Notes: generated by a model from the letters alone, not told the origin. A stretch of 64,000 bases of DNA from Pseudomonas sp. HMWF032 (GCF_003060885.1 NZ_QAIG01000008.1:409904-473903); one strand, 5' to 3'; counted from the stretch's first letter, positions 45,407 through 56,871 are shown. Program-made: numbers and translations.

Positions 45407-46465
45407 TCAGGCATCAGATGAAGTGTCGGCGGCTGGGGTCACGGAGGCCAGCTGCTTTTCCAACTGTTGCAGGCGACGCGCCATGTCATCCAGCTGACGA
45501 ATGCGTGCCGCACTCTTGCGCCATTCAGCCGCAGGCTGCATGGCGGTACCTGACGAATAGGAACCGGGCTCAGTAATCGAGCGGGTCACCATGGTCATAC
45601 CGGTAACGAACACGTTGTCGCACACTTCGATGTGCCCGACCATGCCCACACCGCCGGCTATCATGCAGTTCTTGCCAATTTTGGTGCTGCCGGAAATCCC
45701 CGCACAACCGGCCATGGCGGTGTTGTCGCCGATCTGCACGTTGTGCGCGATCATGATTTGATTATCCAGCTTGACGCCGTTGCCAATCAGCGTGTCCGAC
45801 AGCGCCCCTCGGTCGACAGTGGTATTGGCACCAATCTCGACGTCATCACCGATGGTCACCCCACCGATTTGCGCGATCTTTTGCCACACGCCCTTCTCGT
45901 TGGCAAAGCCAAAGCCCTCGCCACCGATCACCGCACCCGACTGAATAACCACACGTTTACCAATCTGCACGTCGTGATACAGCGTCACTCGCGGAGCCAA
46001 CCAACCGCCCTCACCGATCACCGAACGCGCACCGACAACACACTGCGCGCCGATACTTACACCGGCAGCGATTTGCGCGCCACTTTCGATCACCGCATAG
46101 GCGCCGATACTGGCACTCGCATCAACGTGAGCATCCGCAGCCACCACAGCCGTTGGGTGCACGCCAGGCAGTGCCTGGGGCTTGCGGTCAAATAGATGGG
46201 AAAGTTCGGCATACGCCAGGTAAGGATTAGCAACGACCAAAGCATTGCCGGCATAGCCTTCGGCATCAGCTGCGGTCAACAGCACCGCACCAGCCTGGCA
46301 GCCCGAGAGAAACTTGCGGTATTGCGCATTGGCGAGAAAACTCAGCTGATCAGCACCGGCTTCCTGCAAGGTAGCCAAGCCGCTGATCGGCTTGTCCGTG
46401 GCACCACGCAAGGTGGCGCCCAGACGCTCGGCCAACTGGCCAAGGGTATAAACCGCTGCACTCAT
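45407..46465 (-). CDS. lpxD: UDP-3-O-acylglucosamine N-acyltransferase LpxD
   Basis: The 352-residue trimeric beta-helix acyltransferase carries out the second acylation of lipid A. The N-terminal uridine-binding domain ([16 protein letters not shown]) is followed by many hexapeptide repeats such as [20 protein letters not shown] with the catalytic His in [12 protein letters not shown]-terminal helix ([19 protein letters not shown]) is typical. It follows skp after two bases. Confidence 0.97.
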   Translation of the reverse strand: MSAAVYTLGQLAERLGATLRGATDKPISGLATLQEAGADQLSFLANAQYRKFLSGCQAGAVLLTAADAEGYAGNALVVANPYLAYAELSHLFDRKPQALPGVHPTAVVAADAHVDASASIGAYAVIESGAQIAAGVSIGAQCVVGARSVIGEGGWLAPRVTLYHDVQIGKRVVIQSGAVIGGEGFGFANEKGVWQKIAQIGGVTIGDDVEIGANTTVDRGALSDTLIGNGVKLDNQIMIAHNVQIGDNTAMAGCAGISGSTKIGKNCMIAGGVGMVGHIEVCDNVFVTGMTMVTRSITEPGSYSSGTAMQPAAEWRKSAARIRQLDDMARRLQQLEKQLASVTPAADTSSDA

Positions 46466-46467
46466 GA

Positions 46468-46971
46468 TCAGCGCAGCTGGTTCATGCGCTCGATAACCTG
46501 GCGGGTGATGTCAAACTGAGGTTTGACATCAATCACCGCACCGCGCTCCAGCACCAGGTCGAAGTTGCCAGTCTTGATCACTTCTTCCACGGCCTTGTCC
46601 AGGTTGGGCTTGAGCTTCTTCAGCATTTCACGATCTGCCACAGCCTTGGACTCGTTCAGCTCTTTGGACTGGAACTGGAAGTCACGGGCTTTCTGTTTAA
46701 ATTCAAGTTCCAGACGCTCGCGCTCAGCAGTCTGCATTTTCTCGCCTTCTTTAACCAGGCGATCCTGAATGCGCTTGGCATCGCTTTCGAGAGTCTTCAA
46801 CTTGTTCAGTTGCGGACCAAATTTCTTTTCGGCATCCACGGCATAACGTTTGGCAGCATCAGACTCCAACAACGCCATCTGATAGTTCAAGACGGCAACT
46901 TTCATCTCGGCAAACGCCGGGGTAGCAAGCATGGCAACGCTAAGCAAAACCAGTTGTGTCAACTTACGCAC
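46468..46971 (-). CDS. skp: Periplasmic chaperone Skp (OmpH)
   Basis: The 167-residue protein has a signal peptide ([18 protein letters not shown], cleaved after AFA near residue 21) and a long charged coiled coil ([18 protein letters not shown] and on). This is the trimeric jellyfish chaperone that holds unfolded outer-membrane proteins. It lies between bamA (42 bp upstream) and lpxD, as in other gammaproteobacteria. Confidence 0.95.
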   Translation of the reverse strand: MRKLTQLVLLSVAMLATPAFAEMKVAVLNYQMALLESDAAKRYAVDAEKKFGPQLNKLKTLESDAKRIQDRLVKEGEKMQTAERERLELEFKQKARDFQFQSKELNESKAVADREMLKKLKPNLDKAVEEVIKTGNFDLVLERGAVIDVKPQFDITRQVIERMNQLR

Positions 46972-47013
46972 AGTGCAACTCCTGCAAACTGTTGTTATTC
47001 AATAATCTGACGC

Positions 47014-49362
47014 TTAGAACGTCTGACCGAGAGAGAACTGGAAGATCTGTGTATCAGCATCATCCGGTTTGACGATTGGCATGGCCAGACTGAAGCTCAA
47101 CGGCCCCAATGCAGTAATCCAGGTCAAGCCAACACCCACGGAACTGGCCAGCTGCCCCGGGTCGATATTGTTGCAGTCGGTTTGAGTCTTGCCGCAATTG
47201 GTATCAAAAACATTACCCACATCCCAGAACAAAGCGGTACGCAAAGAGCGTTGATCTTTGACAAACGGCATGGGGAACAACAATTCAGCACCACCCTGGA
47301 TCAGTACGTTGCCACCAAACGGTAACGGGTCTTGATCCGGATCAAATTCGGTACCCGGGTTCTTGCCCTTACTCGGCGTACTGCGAGGGCCGAGACTGCT
47401 ATCTTTGAAACCACGTACAGAGTTGAAACCACCGGCGTAGTAATGCTCGTAGAAAGGCAGATCAGATGTAGAGCCATAACTCTCACCGAAACCCAACTGA
47501 CTGTGGAAACGCAGGGTATAGGTATCATTTAACGGCTTGAAAACCTGACCACGGTAGTCGATTTTGAAAAATGACAGATCGCTACCTGGGACAGTCGTCT
47601 CGAAGACCAAACTCTGCGAGTGACCCCGATTTGCAAGTACACCACGGTTTAGAGTCGATTCCGACCAACCAACTGAAGCTTTGAGGTTAAGGTAACTGTC
47701 ACCTTCAGCCTGAATAAAGTTGAAAATCTCATCAACGGTATAACGACCCGTGCTGATACTGTCGCTCTGAACCGTGAGCCCATAGGTCAACCGCGAGGTA
47801 TCACTAATAGGGTACCCGATACTGACGCCCGCCCCATAACTGTCCACCGCATAACTGGAAACATCAGTGTTCAGCTCTTCGTAATCGGTCTCGCGGAAGA
47901 AAGCGTTATAACCCAAGCTGACACCGTCCGGCGTCCAATAAGGATCAACGAAGCCAAAGTTGTAATTGCTCTGGTACTCGCTGCGGGTCAAACCAAGGCT
48001 GACTTTGTTACCGGTACCCAGGAAGTTGTTCTGAGTAATTGAGCCGCCGAGGATCAGACCGGCATTCTGGGCGAAACCAACACTGGCAGTAATCGATCCC
48101 GAAGCCTGTTCTTCAACTGTGTAATTGACGTCAACCTGATCATCAGTACCTGGCACTTGCGGGGTTTCAACGTTGACTTCCTTAAAGTAACCCAAACGCT
48201 CCAGGCGGGTTTTGGACTGGTCAATCAGGTAAGTAGAAGCCCAGCCTCCCTCCATCTGACGCATTTCACGGCGTAGCACTTCATCTTCCGACTTGGTGTT
48301 ACCACGGAAATTGATGCGATTGACGTAAGCACGCTTACCCGGGTCAACCACAAAGGTAATGGACACCGTGCCGTCATCGTGCGCTTCTGGCACACCATTG
48401 ACGTTGGCGAAGGTATAACCTTCGTTACCCAGACGGCGGGTAATCAGCTCAGAGGTAGTGGTCATCACTTTGCGCGAGAACACCTGACCTTCTTGAACCA
48501 GCAGCAAAGCGCGGACTTCTTCTTCAGGTACTTTCAGCTCACCGCTGAGTTTCACCTCACGTACGGTGTACTTCTCACCTTCGTCGACGTTGACGGTGAC
48601 ATAGACATGTTTCTTGTCCGGGGTAATGGATACCTGAGTCGAGCTGATATCCATATTGATATAGCCGCGGTCCAGGTAATAAGAACGCAAGCGCTCCAAG
48701 TCACCGGACAGTTTCTCGCGAGCATACTTATCATCGTTCTTGAAGAACGACAGCCAGTTAGTGGTCTTCAGCTCGAACAAGGCAATCAGGTCTTCATCGG
48801 AGAAGACGGTATTACCTACTACGTTGATGTGCTGAATCGCAGCAACCGAACCTTCGTTGATATTGATCTTCAGGGCTACGCGGTTACGCGGTTGAGGAAT
48901 GACTTCGGCTTCAATTTCCGCAGAGTAACGGCCTTGCGCAACGTATTGACGCTGCAACTCGTTACGCACGCCTTCAAGCGTTGCACGCTGAAAGATCTCA
49001 CCTTCTGCTAGGCCAGATTGATTAAGGCCTTTGAGCAGGTCTTCACTGCTAATGGCTTTGTTGCCATCGATCTCGATACTGGAAATTGAAGGACGCTCAA
49101 CGACGGTAATAACCAGAACATCGCCATCGCGACCGAGCTGAATATCCTGAAAGAAGCCAGTTTTAAATAGCTCGCGGGTTGCTTCAACCAGTGCACGATC
49201 GTCGGCTTGCGCCCCCACATTGAGCGGCAAGGCACCGAATACGCTACCAGCGGAAACACGCTGGAGACCGGTGACCCGGATATCGGAAATGGTGAAGGAC
49301 TCGGCGTGAACTTCGGTGATCATCAGTGCGGCAAGCACCGCAGGTAGCAGCAGACGTTTCAT
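47014..49362 (-). CDS. bamA: Outer-membrane protein assembly factor BamA
   Basis: The 782-residue outer-membrane insertase has a signal peptide (MKRLLLPAVLAALMITEVHA), five POTRA domains over about residues 21-420 (first one FTISDIRVTGLQRVSAG), and a C-terminal 16-strand barrel. The barrel carries the conserved VRGF motif (SVRGFKDSSLGPRS) and ends in aromatic FSLGQTF, the usual sorting signal. ATG 49362 fits the signal peptide; a longer in-frame start adds nine residues before it. Confidence 0.98.
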   Translation of the reverse strand: MKRLLLPAVLAALMITEVHAESFTISDIRVTGLQRVSAGSVFGALPLNVGAQADDRALVEATRELFKTGFFQDIQLGRDGDVLVITVVERPSISSIEIDGNKAISSEDLLKGLNQSGLAEGEIFQRATLEGVRNELQRQYVAQGRYSAEIEAEVIPQPRNRVALKININEGSVAAIQHINVVGNTVFSDEDLIALFELKTTNWLSFFKNDDKYAREKLSGDLERLRSYYLDRGYINMDISSTQVSITPDKKHVYVTVNVDEGEKYTVREVKLSGELKVPEEEVRALLLVQEGQVFSRKVMTTTSELITRRLGNEGYTFANVNGVPEAHDDGTVSITFVVDPGKRAYVNRINFRGNTKSEDEVLRREMRQMEGGWASTYLIDQSKTRLERLGYFKEVNVETPQVPGTDDQVDVNYTVEEQASGSITASVGFAQNAGLILGGSITQNNFLGTGNKVSLGLTRSEYQSNYNFGFVDPYWTPDGVSLGYNAFFRETDYEELNTDVSSYAVDSYGAGVSIGYPISDTSRLTYGLTVQSDSISTGRYTVDEIFNFIQAEGDSYLNLKASVGWSESTLNRGVLANRGHSQSLVFETTVPGSDLSFFKIDYRGQVFKPLNDTYTLRFHSQLGFGESYGSTSDLPFYEHYYAGGFNSVRGFKDSSLGPRSTPSKGKNPGTEFDPDQDPLPFGGNVLIQGGAELLFPMPFVKDQRSLRTALFWDVGNVFDTNCGKTQTDCNNIDPGQLASSVGVGLTWITALGPLSFSLAMPIVKPDDADTQIFQFSLGQTF

Positions 49363-49451
49363 GAAGTCCTTTCTTATTCCAACTGACAATAAAAAATCTG
49401 CCGCTTAGAGCGACACGTCTTGTTCGTACCGAGAGCGTAATTCAACAGTGG

Positions 49452-50804
49452 CTACAGGCGACCCAAATCGTTTACCAGGGCCAGTAACATCACCCCGACA
49501 ACCAAGCTGATGCCGATCTGCATCCCCCAACCCTGTATCCGTTCCGACAGCGGACGACCACGCACCCACTCGATCAGATAAAAAAGCAGATGCCCCCCAT
49601 CCAGCACGGGGATAGGCAACAAATTAAGAACCCCCAGACTAATGCTTAAGTAGGCGAGAAACTTAAGAAAATCACTCAAACCCGACTCAGCAGAAGCGCC
49701 CGCCACTTTAGCAATGGTTATCGGCCCGCTCAAGTTTTTTACCGAGAGCTCACCAAACAGCATTTTCTTCAGCGAGTTGAGGGTCAGAATGCTCATAGTC
49801 CAAGTGTTTTTAGCGCCTTCAGCGATGGCCTCCAGAGGACCGTAGCTGACTTCGCGCAGCATCTCAGGCGGCCATTCGCCACCTGCCACACCAGCACCTA
49901 GATAACCGCTAAGGGCTTCACCTTCACCGCGCGCCGCAAGGGTCAGCGGCACGTCCAGTTGCTGACCTTGACGCTCCACCTGCAAGCTAATTTTTTTACC
50001 CGGCAAGCCACGAACCTGATCCACCAGCTGCTGCCAATCAGCCAAAGGCTGACCATCAAGCGCCAGCAGACGATCATTTACCTGCAAACCCGCCGCAAAT
50101 GCCGGGCCTTCCGGGTCCAGCTGCGCCAACACCGGCTGTAAAACCGGACGCCAGGGGCGAATTCCCAGGGAAGCGATAGGGTCTGGCTCGTCGGCACCGC
50201 GAAGCCAGTTATCCAGCATGATCTGCCGCGGCGTATCGGCTGACGAACCCGGCTCGCGCACAGCGAGATCCAGGCGACCACTTTCACCCAAGCGACTGAC
50301 CAGCTGCAGGTTCACCGCAGCCCAACCCGTAGTAGGCTCGCCGTTAACCGCCACAATCTCCTGCCCGGCCCGCAAACCAGCAACCTCAGCAAGACTGCCC
50401 GCCTCGACCGCACCAATAACGGGGCGCACCTGCTGGCTACCCAGCATCGCCACAAGCCAGAAGAACAGCAGTGCAAGAAGGAAGTTTGCCACCGGACCAG
50501 CTGCCACAATGGCAATACGCTGCTGCACGGACTTACGATTGAACGACTGATCGAGCAACGCCGGCGGCACATCGCCTTCGCGCTCATCGAGCATTTTCAC
50601 GTAGCCACCCAGCGGGATGGCGGCCACGACAAATTCAGTACCTTGGCGGTCATGCCAGCGCAGCAGCGGGCTGCCAAAACCGACAGAAAACCGCAGCACC
50701 TTGACGCCACAGCGGCGAGCTACCCAGAAGTGTCCATACTCGTGGATGGTTACCAGCACACCCAGTGCAACCAGGGTACCGACCAGCATATAAAGCGCAC
50801 TCAT
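49452..50804 (-). CDS. rseP: RIP site-2 zinc metalloprotease RseP (MucP)
   Basis: The 450-residue inner-membrane intramembrane protease performs the second cut of the anti-sigma factor (MucA/RseA) that releases the envelope-stress sigma factor AlgU/RpoE. The zinc motif HEYGH is at 21-25 in the first membrane segment, two PDZ domains fill the middle (e.g. AFAAGLQVNDRLLALDGQPL), and the third ligand motif is NLLPIPVLDGGHLLF. ATG 50804 is chosen over a TTG one codon earlier. Confidence 0.97.
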   Translation of the reverse strand: MSALYMLVGTLVALGVLVTIHEYGHFWVARRCGVKVLRFSVGFGSPLLRWHDRQGTEFVVAAIPLGGYVKMLDEREGDVPPALLDQSFNRKSVQQRIAIVAAGPVANFLLALLFFWLVAMLGSQQVRPVIGAVEAGSLAEVAGLRAGQEIVAVNGEPTTGWAAVNLQLVSRLGESGRLDLAVREPGSSADTPRQIMLDNWLRGADEPDPIASLGIRPWRPVLQPVLAQLDPEGPAFAAGLQVNDRLLALDGQPLADWQQLVDQVRGLPGKKISLQVERQGQQLDVPLTLAARGEGEALSGYLGAGVAGGEWPPEMLREVSYGPLEAIAEGAKNTWTMSILTLNSLKKMLFGELSVKNLSGPITIAKVAGASAESGLSDFLKFLAYLSISLGVLNLLPIPVLDGGHLLFYLIEWVRGRPLSERIQGWGMQIGISLVVGVMLLALVNDLGRL

Positions 50805-50825
50805 CAAACTTCTCCGCGTCGACGA

Positions 50826-52001
50826 TCAGCGCCGACTCAGCCATTGTTCGGCCAGATGACGAGCCCGACCATCAGCGACCAGCACCGTATCCAGGCTCTC
50901 AACCGCCAGGGCGGGCTCAGCGTGCAGAACATCTTCGATGATACGCGCGATCTCAGGAAAGCGGATGCGTCGCTCAAGAAACGCCGCAACGGCCACTTCG
51001 TTGACCGCATTGAGCATAGCCGGCGCAGTGCCACCGACCTGAGCAGCCTCACGCGCCAGACGCAGACAAGGGAAGCGCTGCTCGTCCGGAGCCTGGAAGT
51101 CCAACCGAGCAATAGCAAACAGATCCAGCGGCGCGACGCCGGAGTCGATACGTTCCGGCCAAGCCAAAGCGTGACTGATGGGGGTTCGCATGTCCGGGTT
51201 GCCCAGCTGAGCCAGCACCGAACCGTCAACATAGTCGACCAACGAGTGAATCACGCTCTGCGGATGCACCACCACCTCAACCAGGTCAGGAGTGGCATCA
51301 AACAACCAGCAAGCCTCGATCAGCTCCAGGCCTTTGTTCATCATGCTCGCCGAATCCACCGAGATCTTGCGCCCCATCGACCAGTTGGGATGCGCGCACG
51401 CCTGCTCAGGCGTGACAGCATGCAGCTGCTCCAGCGGCATCTCACGAAACGGCCCACCCGAGGCGGTCAGCAGAATACGCCGCACACCCACCTGCTGCAG
51501 GCCGCGAGCGTAGTCACCCGGCAGACACTGGAAAATCGCATTGTGTTCACTGTCGATCGGCAGCAGAACTGCACCGCTCCGCCTGACGGCCTGCATAAAC
51601 AGTGCGCCCGACATCACCAGCGCTTCTTTGTTGGCCAGTAGCACCTTCTTGCCGGCCTCGACCGCAGCCAGGGTCGGCGGCAGGCCGGCGGCACCAACAA
51701 TGGCGGCCATCACCGCATCCACCTCAGGATGCGCTGCCACTTTACAGAGCCCCTCGGGACCATGCAGCACGTGAGTGGCCAAACCGGCCGCGCGCAAACA
51801 CTCCTGAAGCTGGCGAGCTTGCAGAGCCTGCGGCACTACAGCAAAGCGCGGACGGTAAATCATGCACAACGCTTCCAGCTCTGCCAGACGGCTAAAGCCG
51901 GACAACGCGAATACTTGATAGCGTTCTGGATGGCGAGCGATCACATCGAGGGTGCTCAGACCGATCGAACCGGTAGCCCCCAGGACGGTTATCTGCTGCA
52001 T
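50826..52001 (-). CDS. dxr: 1-deoxy-D-xylulose 5-phosphate reductoisomerase Dxr
   Basis: The 391-residue NADPH enzyme commits carbon to the MEP pathway. The cofactor motif is [14 protein letters not shown] (8-21), the NKEALVMSG motif follows, metal ligands lie in [12 protein letters not shown], and the flexible loop is [19 protein letters not shown] 52001 is preceded by GGTGAG; an upstream GTG would add three residues. The gap to the cdsA stop is five bases. Confidence 0.97.
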   Translation of the reverse strand: MQQITVLGATGSIGLSTLDVIARHPERYQVFALSGFSRLAELEALCMIYRPRFAVVPQALQARQLQECLRAAGLATHVLHGPEGLCKVAAHPEVDAVMAAIVGAAGLPPTLAAVEAGKKVLLANKEALVMSGALFMQAVRRSGAVLLPIDSEHNAIFQCLPGDYARGLQQVGVRRILLTASGGPFREMPLEQLHAVTPEQACAHPNWSMGRKISVDSASMMNKGLELIEACWLFDATPDLVEVVVHPQSVIHSLVDYVDGSVLAQLGNPDMRTPISHALAWPERIDSGVAPLDLFAIARLDFQAPDEQRFPCLRLAREAAQVGGTAPAMLNAVNEVAVAAFLERRIRFPEIARIIEDVLHAEPALAVESLDTVLVADGRARHLAEQWLSRR

Positions 52002-52006
52002 CGCAC

Positions 52007-52822
52007 TCACCGTATGCCCCACCCTGACAACCACAAGAGAGCTGCAAAAACCGGAATAGCAGCAGTCAGACTATCGATACGGTCTAACACGCCACCATGC
52101 CCTGGCAGCAGATTACTACTGTCCTTGATGCCCGATTGGCGCTTGAACATGCTCTCAGTCAGATCACCCACAACCGAGATCAACACCACGACCGCTGTAC
52201 CGAGTGCCCCCAGCAGCAGACTGCTAAAGGACCACTCGCGGCCAATGGCGACACCGATACAGATCAGCAGCGTAGTCAGCAGGCCACCGAAGACACCCTC
52301 CCAGCTCTTGCCGGGACTAACCTGCGGCGCCAGCTTGCGCTTGCCGAAACGGCGACCTGCAAAATAGGCACCGATATCAGCCCCCCAGACCAGCACCATC
52401 ACCGCCAAGATCAGCCAATTGGCCTCTGGCCACTGCTTGAGCAGCACCAGCCCTTGCCAGGCGGGCAACAGAATCAGCAGACCGATCAGCAACCTGACCG
52501 GCGCGGCAACCCAGTACTGGCTGCTGCCGGGATAACCCAGCACCAGAAACGTAGCAATCACCCACCAAACCACCCCGATCAACAACAACCAGGGCGCCAG
52601 CTGCGGCAACAGATACAAGCCGAACAGCAAGGCCGCAACCAGTACGGCATAAGCCACACGCTGCACCTGCGCGGCAAAACCGGCCAGGCGCGCCCATTCC
52701 CAGCCCCCCAGACTGACCACCGCACCGATAAACAGCGCAAACCAGGCACCATCCAGCAGGAAAAAGCCGCCCAGCGCAAACGGCAGAAGCACCAGAGCCG
52801 TGATAATTCGTTGCTTGAGCAT
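52007..52822 (-). CDS. cdsA: Phosphatidate cytidylyltransferase CdsA
   Basis: The 271-residue multi-pass membrane enzyme makes CDP-diacylglycerol for all phospholipids. About eight membrane helices are visible, and the C-terminal signature reads [20 protein letters not shown] then [16 protein letters not shown]. The start overlaps the uppS stop by one base (TGATG), so the pair is coupled; dxr follows five bases later. Confidence 0.96.
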   Translation of the reverse strand: MLKQRIITALVLLPFALGGFFLLDGAWFALFIGAVVSLGGWEWARLAGFAAQVQRVAYAVLVAALLFGLYLLPQLAPWLLLIGVVWWVIATFLVLGYPGSSQYWVAAPVRLLIGLLILLPAWQGLVLLKQWPEANWLILAVMVLVWGADIGAYFAGRRFGKRKLAPQVSPGKSWEGVFGGLLTTLLICIGVAIGREWSFSSLLLGALGTAVVVLISVVGDLTESMFKRQSGIKDSSNLLPGHGGVLDRIDSLTAAIPVFAALLWLSGWGIR

Positions 52823-53577
52823 CAGGTACGCGCCTCAGCTGCAACCTGCTCGCTGGTTTTCCCAAAGCGACGCTGGCGGCTAGCGAAATCGGCCAAGGCT
52901 TTGCGCATGGCGTCGTGTTTGAAGTCCGGCCAGTAGAGGTCGGAGAAATACAACTCGGTATACGCCAGCTGCCAAAGCAGGAAATTGCTGACGCGATGCT
53001 CACCACCGGTGCGGATACACAAATCCGGTAATGGCAGATCACCGGTCACCAGGCAACTTTGCAGCAATTCCGGGGTGATATCTTCGGCGCGCAGATGACC
53101 ACCTTGAACTTCACGCGCCAGCCGCTGCGCAGCCTGCGCGATATCCCACTGACCGCCATAGTTGGCGGCCACTTGCAGGACAAAACGTCTGTCGCCAGCA
53201 GTTTGCGCTTCTGCATCGCGCATGGCCGCTTGCAGCTCGGGGTGAAAACGTGAACGGTCGCCAATAATGCGCAAACTGATGTCATTGGCATCGAGCTTTT
53301 TCGCCTCGCGCCGCAGCGCACTGAGAAACAACTCCATCAGCGCACTGACTTCTTCGGCCGGGCGCTGCCAGTTTTCACTGGAGAAGGCGAACAGGGTCAA
53401 TACCTCGACCCCGGCCTCAGCACACACCTCGATCACCGCACGAACGGCATCGACGCCAGCCTTGTGGCCAGCAACACCAGGCAGCAGACGCTTCTTCGCC
53501 CAGCGGTTATTGCCGTCCATGATGATTGCCACATGCCGTGGCACGGCAATCCGATTACCGTCGTTGGTTTTGTCCAT
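52822..53577 (-). CDS. uppS: Undecaprenyl-diphosphate synthase UppS (IspU)
   Basis: The 251-residue cis-prenyltransferase builds C55 undecaprenyl diphosphate, the carrier of cell wall and lipopolysaccharide sugars. The catalytic motif IIMDGNNRWA includes Asp21; FSSENWQRP and the C-terminal DLCIRTGGEHRVSNFLLWQ region complete the active site. It lies between frr and cdsA in the frr-uppS-cdsA-dxr-rseP-bamA series. Confidence 0.97.
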   Translation of the reverse strand: MDKTNDGNRIAVPRHVAIIMDGNNRWAKKRLLPGVAGHKAGVDAVRAVIEVCAEAGVEVLTLFAFSSENWQRPAEEVSALMELFLSALRREAKKLDANDISLRIIGDRSRFHPELQAAMRDAEAQTAGDRRFVLQVAANYGGQWDIAQAAQRLAREVQGGHLRAEDITPELLQSCLVTGDLPLPDLCIRTGGEHRVSNFLLWQLAYTELYFSDLYWPDFKHDAMRKALADFASRQRRFGKTSEQVAAEART

Positions 53578-53593
53578 GGCGATAATCTGACCG

Positions 53594-54151
53594 TTAAACG
53601 GCCATCAGATCCGCTTCTTTCTGCTTCACCGCCACTTCGATTTCCGCCACGAACTTGTCGGTCAGCTTCTGGATGTCATCAGCAGCACGACGCTCCTCGT
53701 CTTCGCTGATTTCCTTCTCTTTGACCAGATCTTTCAGCTGGCTCAAGGCATCGCGACGGATATTGCGCACCGCAACACGACCATCCTCAGCTGCATCACG
53801 CGCTTGCTTGGTGAAGCCCTTACGGGTTTCTTCGGTAAGAGCCGGCATGGAGATCAGCAACAGCTCACCCAGGTTGGTCGGGTTGAAGCCCAGACCGGAA
53901 CTCTGGATCGCCTTGTCGACCGCTGCCAGCATGTTGCGCTCAAACGCTACAACCTGCAGGGTACGGGCATCCTTGACGGTGACGTTAGCCACTTGATTCA
54001 AGGGGGTGTCGGAGCCGTAGTAAGGCACCATCACGCCGCCGAGGATGCTCGGGTGCGCCTGACCGGTACGGATCCGGCTGAAGGCATGAACCAACGACTC
54101 CAGGCTTTTCTGCATGCGTACCTGGGCGTCTTTCTTGATCTCATTGATCAT
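53594..54151 (-). CDS. frr: Ribosome recycling factor
   Basis: The 185-residue two-domain protein splits post-termination ribosomes with EF-G. The helical bundle runs from [19 protein letters not shown], and the hinge motif is [19 protein letters not shown]. It overlaps pyrH by four bases, a conserved coupling. Confidence 0.97.
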   Translation of the reverse strand: MINEIKKDAQVRMQKSLESLVHAFSRIRTGQAHPSILGGVMVPYYGSDTPLNQVANVTVKDARTLQVVAFERNMLAAVDKAIQSSGLGFNPTNLGELLLISMPALTEETRKGFTKQARDAAEDGRVAVRNIRRDALSQLKDLVKEKEISEDEERRAADDIQKLTDKFVAEIEVAVKQKEADLMAV

Positions 54152-54891
54152 TGCTTGTCTTCCTCGATCAGAGTGCCTTCAGCGCCACCGACTACAACGT
54201 TCAGCAGGGCACCGGGCTTGTTCATGTTGAAAACGCGCAGCGGCATATTATGGTCGCGGCACAGACAGATCGCTGTCAGATCCATCACGCCCAGCTTGCG
54301 GTCGAGCACCTCGTCATAGGTCAGGCGATCGAACTTCTCGGCATGCGGATCCTTGAATGGGTCGGCAGTGTACACGCCATCGACCTTGGTCGCCTTGAGC
54401 ACCACATCGGCATCGATCTCGATGGCGCGCAGGCAGGCAGCCGAGTCAGTGGTAAAAAACGGATTACCAGTGCCAGCAGCAAAAATCACCACCTCACCGG
54501 TTTTCAGATGACGCATGGCCTTGCGGCGATCGTAATGATCCGTCACCCCGACCATGGAAATGGCCGACATAACGATGGCAGGAATGTTCGAGCGCTCCAG
54601 GGCGTCGCGCATGGCCAGGGCATTCATTACGGTGGCGAGCATACCCATGTGATCGCCGGTCACCCGATCCATGCCCGCAGCACTCAGGGCCGCACCACGG
54701 AACAGGTTGCCACCACCGATCACCAGACCGACCTGCACACCGATACCGACCAACTGGCCGACTTCCAGCGCCATGCGATCAAGCACCTTGGGATCGATGC
54801 CAAAATCTTCCGACCCCATCAGGGCCTCGCCGCTAAGTTTGAGCAGAATGCGCTTGTAGCGCGGTTGACGACCACCCATCTGCTGAGCCAT
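54148..54891 (-). CDS. pyrH: UMP kinase PyrH
   Basis: The 247-residue hexameric amino-acid-kinase-fold enzyme phosphorylates UMP and is regulated by GTP and UTP. The motif [14 protein letters not shown] opens the fold, [13 protein letters not shown] follows, and the metal/phosphate region is [15 protein letters not shown]. It is preceded by a 187-bp gap after tsf and overlaps frr. Confidence 0.97.
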   Translation of the reverse strand: MAQQMGGRQPRYKRILLKLSGEALMGSEDFGIDPKVLDRMALEVGQLVGIGVQVGLVIGGGNLFRGAALSAAGMDRVTGDHMGMLATVMNALAMRDALERSNIPAIVMSAISMVGVTDHYDRRKAMRHLKTGEVVIFAAGTGNPFFTTDSAACLRAIEIDADVVLKATKVDGVYTADPFKDPHAEKFDRLTYDEVLDRKLGVMDLTAICLCRDHNMPLRVFNMNKPGALLNVVVGGAEGTLIEEDKQ

Positions 54892-55023
54892 TGCGAGTCT
54901 CTCCTGCGGCGTTTGAATTCTTTACGGGCTTGGACCCGAATTATCGAGCGCTTGGACCGCGCCCCGGACAATTGGTGCGCTTCAATAATAGAAGCGAACA
55001 GCAACTCCCCGTCCTTATTTGAC

Positions 55024-55055
55024 AAAGAGGCTGCGCGCGTCAGCGGGCAGCCTCT
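55024..55055 (-). terminator. Terminator after tsf
   Basis: GAGGCTGC (55027-55034) and GCAGCCTC (55047-55054) form an 8-bp stem. On the minus strand it runs into TTTGTC. It lies 24 bp past the tsf stop; the T run is short. Confidence 0.65.
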
Positions 55056-55078
55056 CCTGTCGGCAGTAAAGAACCGTC

Positions 55079-55945
55079 TTACTGCTTGCTGGCAGCAGCC
55101 ACTTGCGCAGCAACTTCTTCAGCGAAGTTGTCGACTGGCTTCTCGATGCCTTCGCCCACTTTAAAGTAAGTGAAGGAAACGATTTCAGCGCCGCCCTGCT
55201 TGGCCAGAGCGCCAACAGTCAACTCAGGGTTCTTAACAAACGCCTGCTCAACGAGGCTGGCCTCAGCCAGGAACTTGTTGATACGGCCCTTGACCATGTT
55301 TTCAACAATGTTTTCCGGCTTGCCTTTGATTTTCTCTTCGTTGAGGCTCAGGAACACGGCTTTCTCGCGCTCGATGGCTTCAGCGGAAACCTGCGAAGGC
55401 AGCAGGAACTCTGGGTTGCTGGCCGCTACGTGCATAGCGATGTCTTTGGCCAGCTCGACGTTGCCGCCTTTGAGCACAACCACAACACCGATTTTGTTGC
55501 CGTGCAGGTAAGAACCCAGAACGTCGCCTTCGATACGCGCCAGACGACGGATGTTGACGTTCTCGCCACACTTGGCAACCAGAGCCAGACGGGCTTCTTC
55601 CTGAGCAGCGATCAACGGCTCAACTTCGGTCAGTTTGTCAGCGAAGGCTTTCTCAACGCTGGCAACCACAAAGGCTTTGAAGTCGTCCTGCAGCGCCAGG
55701 AAGTCGGTCTGCGAGTTGACCTCAATGATAACGGCGGTCTTGCCGTCTTCCTTGATGCTGATCGCGCCTTCAGCAGCCACATTGCCGGCTTTTTTGGCAG
55801 CCTTGATCGCGCCGGAAGCACGCATGTCGTCGATGGCTTTTTCGATGTCGCCGCCAGCCTTGGCCAAGGCTTTCTTGCAATCCATCATGCCTTCGCCAGT
55901 ACGCTCACGCAGTTCTTTAACCAACGCTGCAGTAATTTCTGCCAT
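55079..55945 (-). CDS. tsf: Elongation factor Ts
   Basis: The 288-residue nucleotide exchange factor recharges EF-Tu. The N-terminal UBA-like motif is [20 protein letters not shown], and the core includes the TDF motif [18 protein letters not shown] 55945 ([10 protein letters not shown]) is the family start; the upstream open frame is non-coding. A strong hairpin separates it from rpsB. Confidence 0.98.
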   Translation of the reverse strand: MAEITAALVKELRERTGEGMMDCKKALAKAGGDIEKAIDDMRASGAIKAAKKAGNVAAEGAISIKEDGKTAVIIEVNSQTDFLALQDDFKAFVVASVEKAFADKLTEVEPLIAAQEEARLALVAKCGENVNIRRLARIEGDVLGSYLHGNKIGVVVVLKGGNVELAKDIAMHVAASNPEFLLPSQVSAEAIEREKAVFLSLNEEKIKGKPENIVENMVKGRINKFLAEASLVEQAFVKNPELTVGALAKQGGAEIVSFTYFKVGEGIEKPVDNFAEEVAAQVAAASKQ

Positions 55946-56069
55946 TTCAAAATCCTCTGGATAGGTGTTAACCATTCCACCCGCCAAAAACGGGCGCTCA
56001 ATTCTTAACGCACTGCCGACAATGACCTGAAACATTTGCAACAGTATGTCGGCGATGGTTTTCAAGGTG

Positions 56070-56098
56070 GCAAAAAGGGGGCCAAGCCCCCTTTTTGC
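56070..56098 (-). terminator. Strong terminator/attenuator between rpsB and tsf
   Basis: A perfect 13-bp inverted repeat, GCAAAAAGGGGGC (56070-56082) with its partner at 56086-56098, encloses a 3-nt loop and ends in T5 within the arm. It lies 29 bp after the rpsB stop. It probably reduces tsf expression relative to S2, as in other bacteria. Confidence 0.9.
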
Positions 56099-56127
56099 GA
56101 ACTAAGCAAACGCTATACGCGTTTTAC

Positions 56128-56871
56128 TTAGCCTTCAGCAGCTTCTACAGCCGGCGCTTGCTCGACGAACTCGTCGGTGCCGCCAGCAGCGTTGCTGCGG
56201 CCGCGCACAACGGCGTCAGCCATCGCACCCATGTACAACTGGATGGCGCGAATGGCGTCATCGTTGCCTGGGATGATGTAGTCAACGCCTTCCGGGCTGC
56301 TGTTGGTATCGACAACGCCGATCACCGGGATGCCCAGCTTGTTGGCTTCGGTGATCGCGATGCGCTCGTGATCAACGTCAATCACGAACAGTGCGTCAGG
56401 CAGGCCGCCCATATCCTTGATACCACCCAGGCTGCGATCCAGTTTTTCCAGATCACGGGTACGCATCAGGGCTTCTTTCTTGGTCAGCTTGGTGAAAGTA
56501 CCGTCCTGAGACTGAGCTTCCAGATCACGCAGACGCTTGATCGATGCACGGATGGTTTTGTAGTTGGTCAGCATGCCGCCCAACCAGCGATGATCGACGT
56601 ACGGCGAACCGCAACGTGCCGCTTCTTCAGCCACGATCTTGCCAGCGGAGCGTTTGGTGCCAACGAACAGAATCTTGTTCTTGCCAGCAGCCAGCTTCTC
56701 AACGAAAGACAGCGCTTCGTTGAACATTGGCAGGGTTTTTTCGAGGTTGATGATGTGAATCTTGTTACGCGCGCCGAAAATGTATTTGCCCATTTTCGGG
56801 TTCCAGTAACGGGTCTGGTGGCCGAAGTGCACACCGGCCTTCAGCATATCGCGCATATTGACTTGGGACAT
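56128..56871 (-). CDS. rpsB: 30S ribosomal protein S2
   Basis: The 247-residue protein binds the 16S rRNA head region. Landmarks are [20 protein letters not shown], the coiled-coil insertion ([16 protein letters not shown]) and [23 protein letters not shown] 56871 ([13 protein letters not shown]) is the family start with AAGGA upstream. Its long leader (about 140 bases) resembles those in which S2 represses its own mRNA. Confidence 0.98.
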   Translation of the reverse strand: MSQVNMRDMLKAGVHFGHQTRYWNPKMGKYIFGARNKIHIINLEKTLPMFNEALSFVEKLAAGKNKILFVGTKRSAGKIVAEEAARCGSPYVDHRWLGGMLTNYKTIRASIKRLRDLEAQSQDGTFTKLTKKEALMRTRDLEKLDRSLGGIKDMGGLPDALFVIDVDHERIAITEANKLGIPVIGVVDTNSSPEGVDYIIPGNDDAIRAIQLYMGAMADAVVRGRSNAAGGTDEFVEQAPAVEAAEG

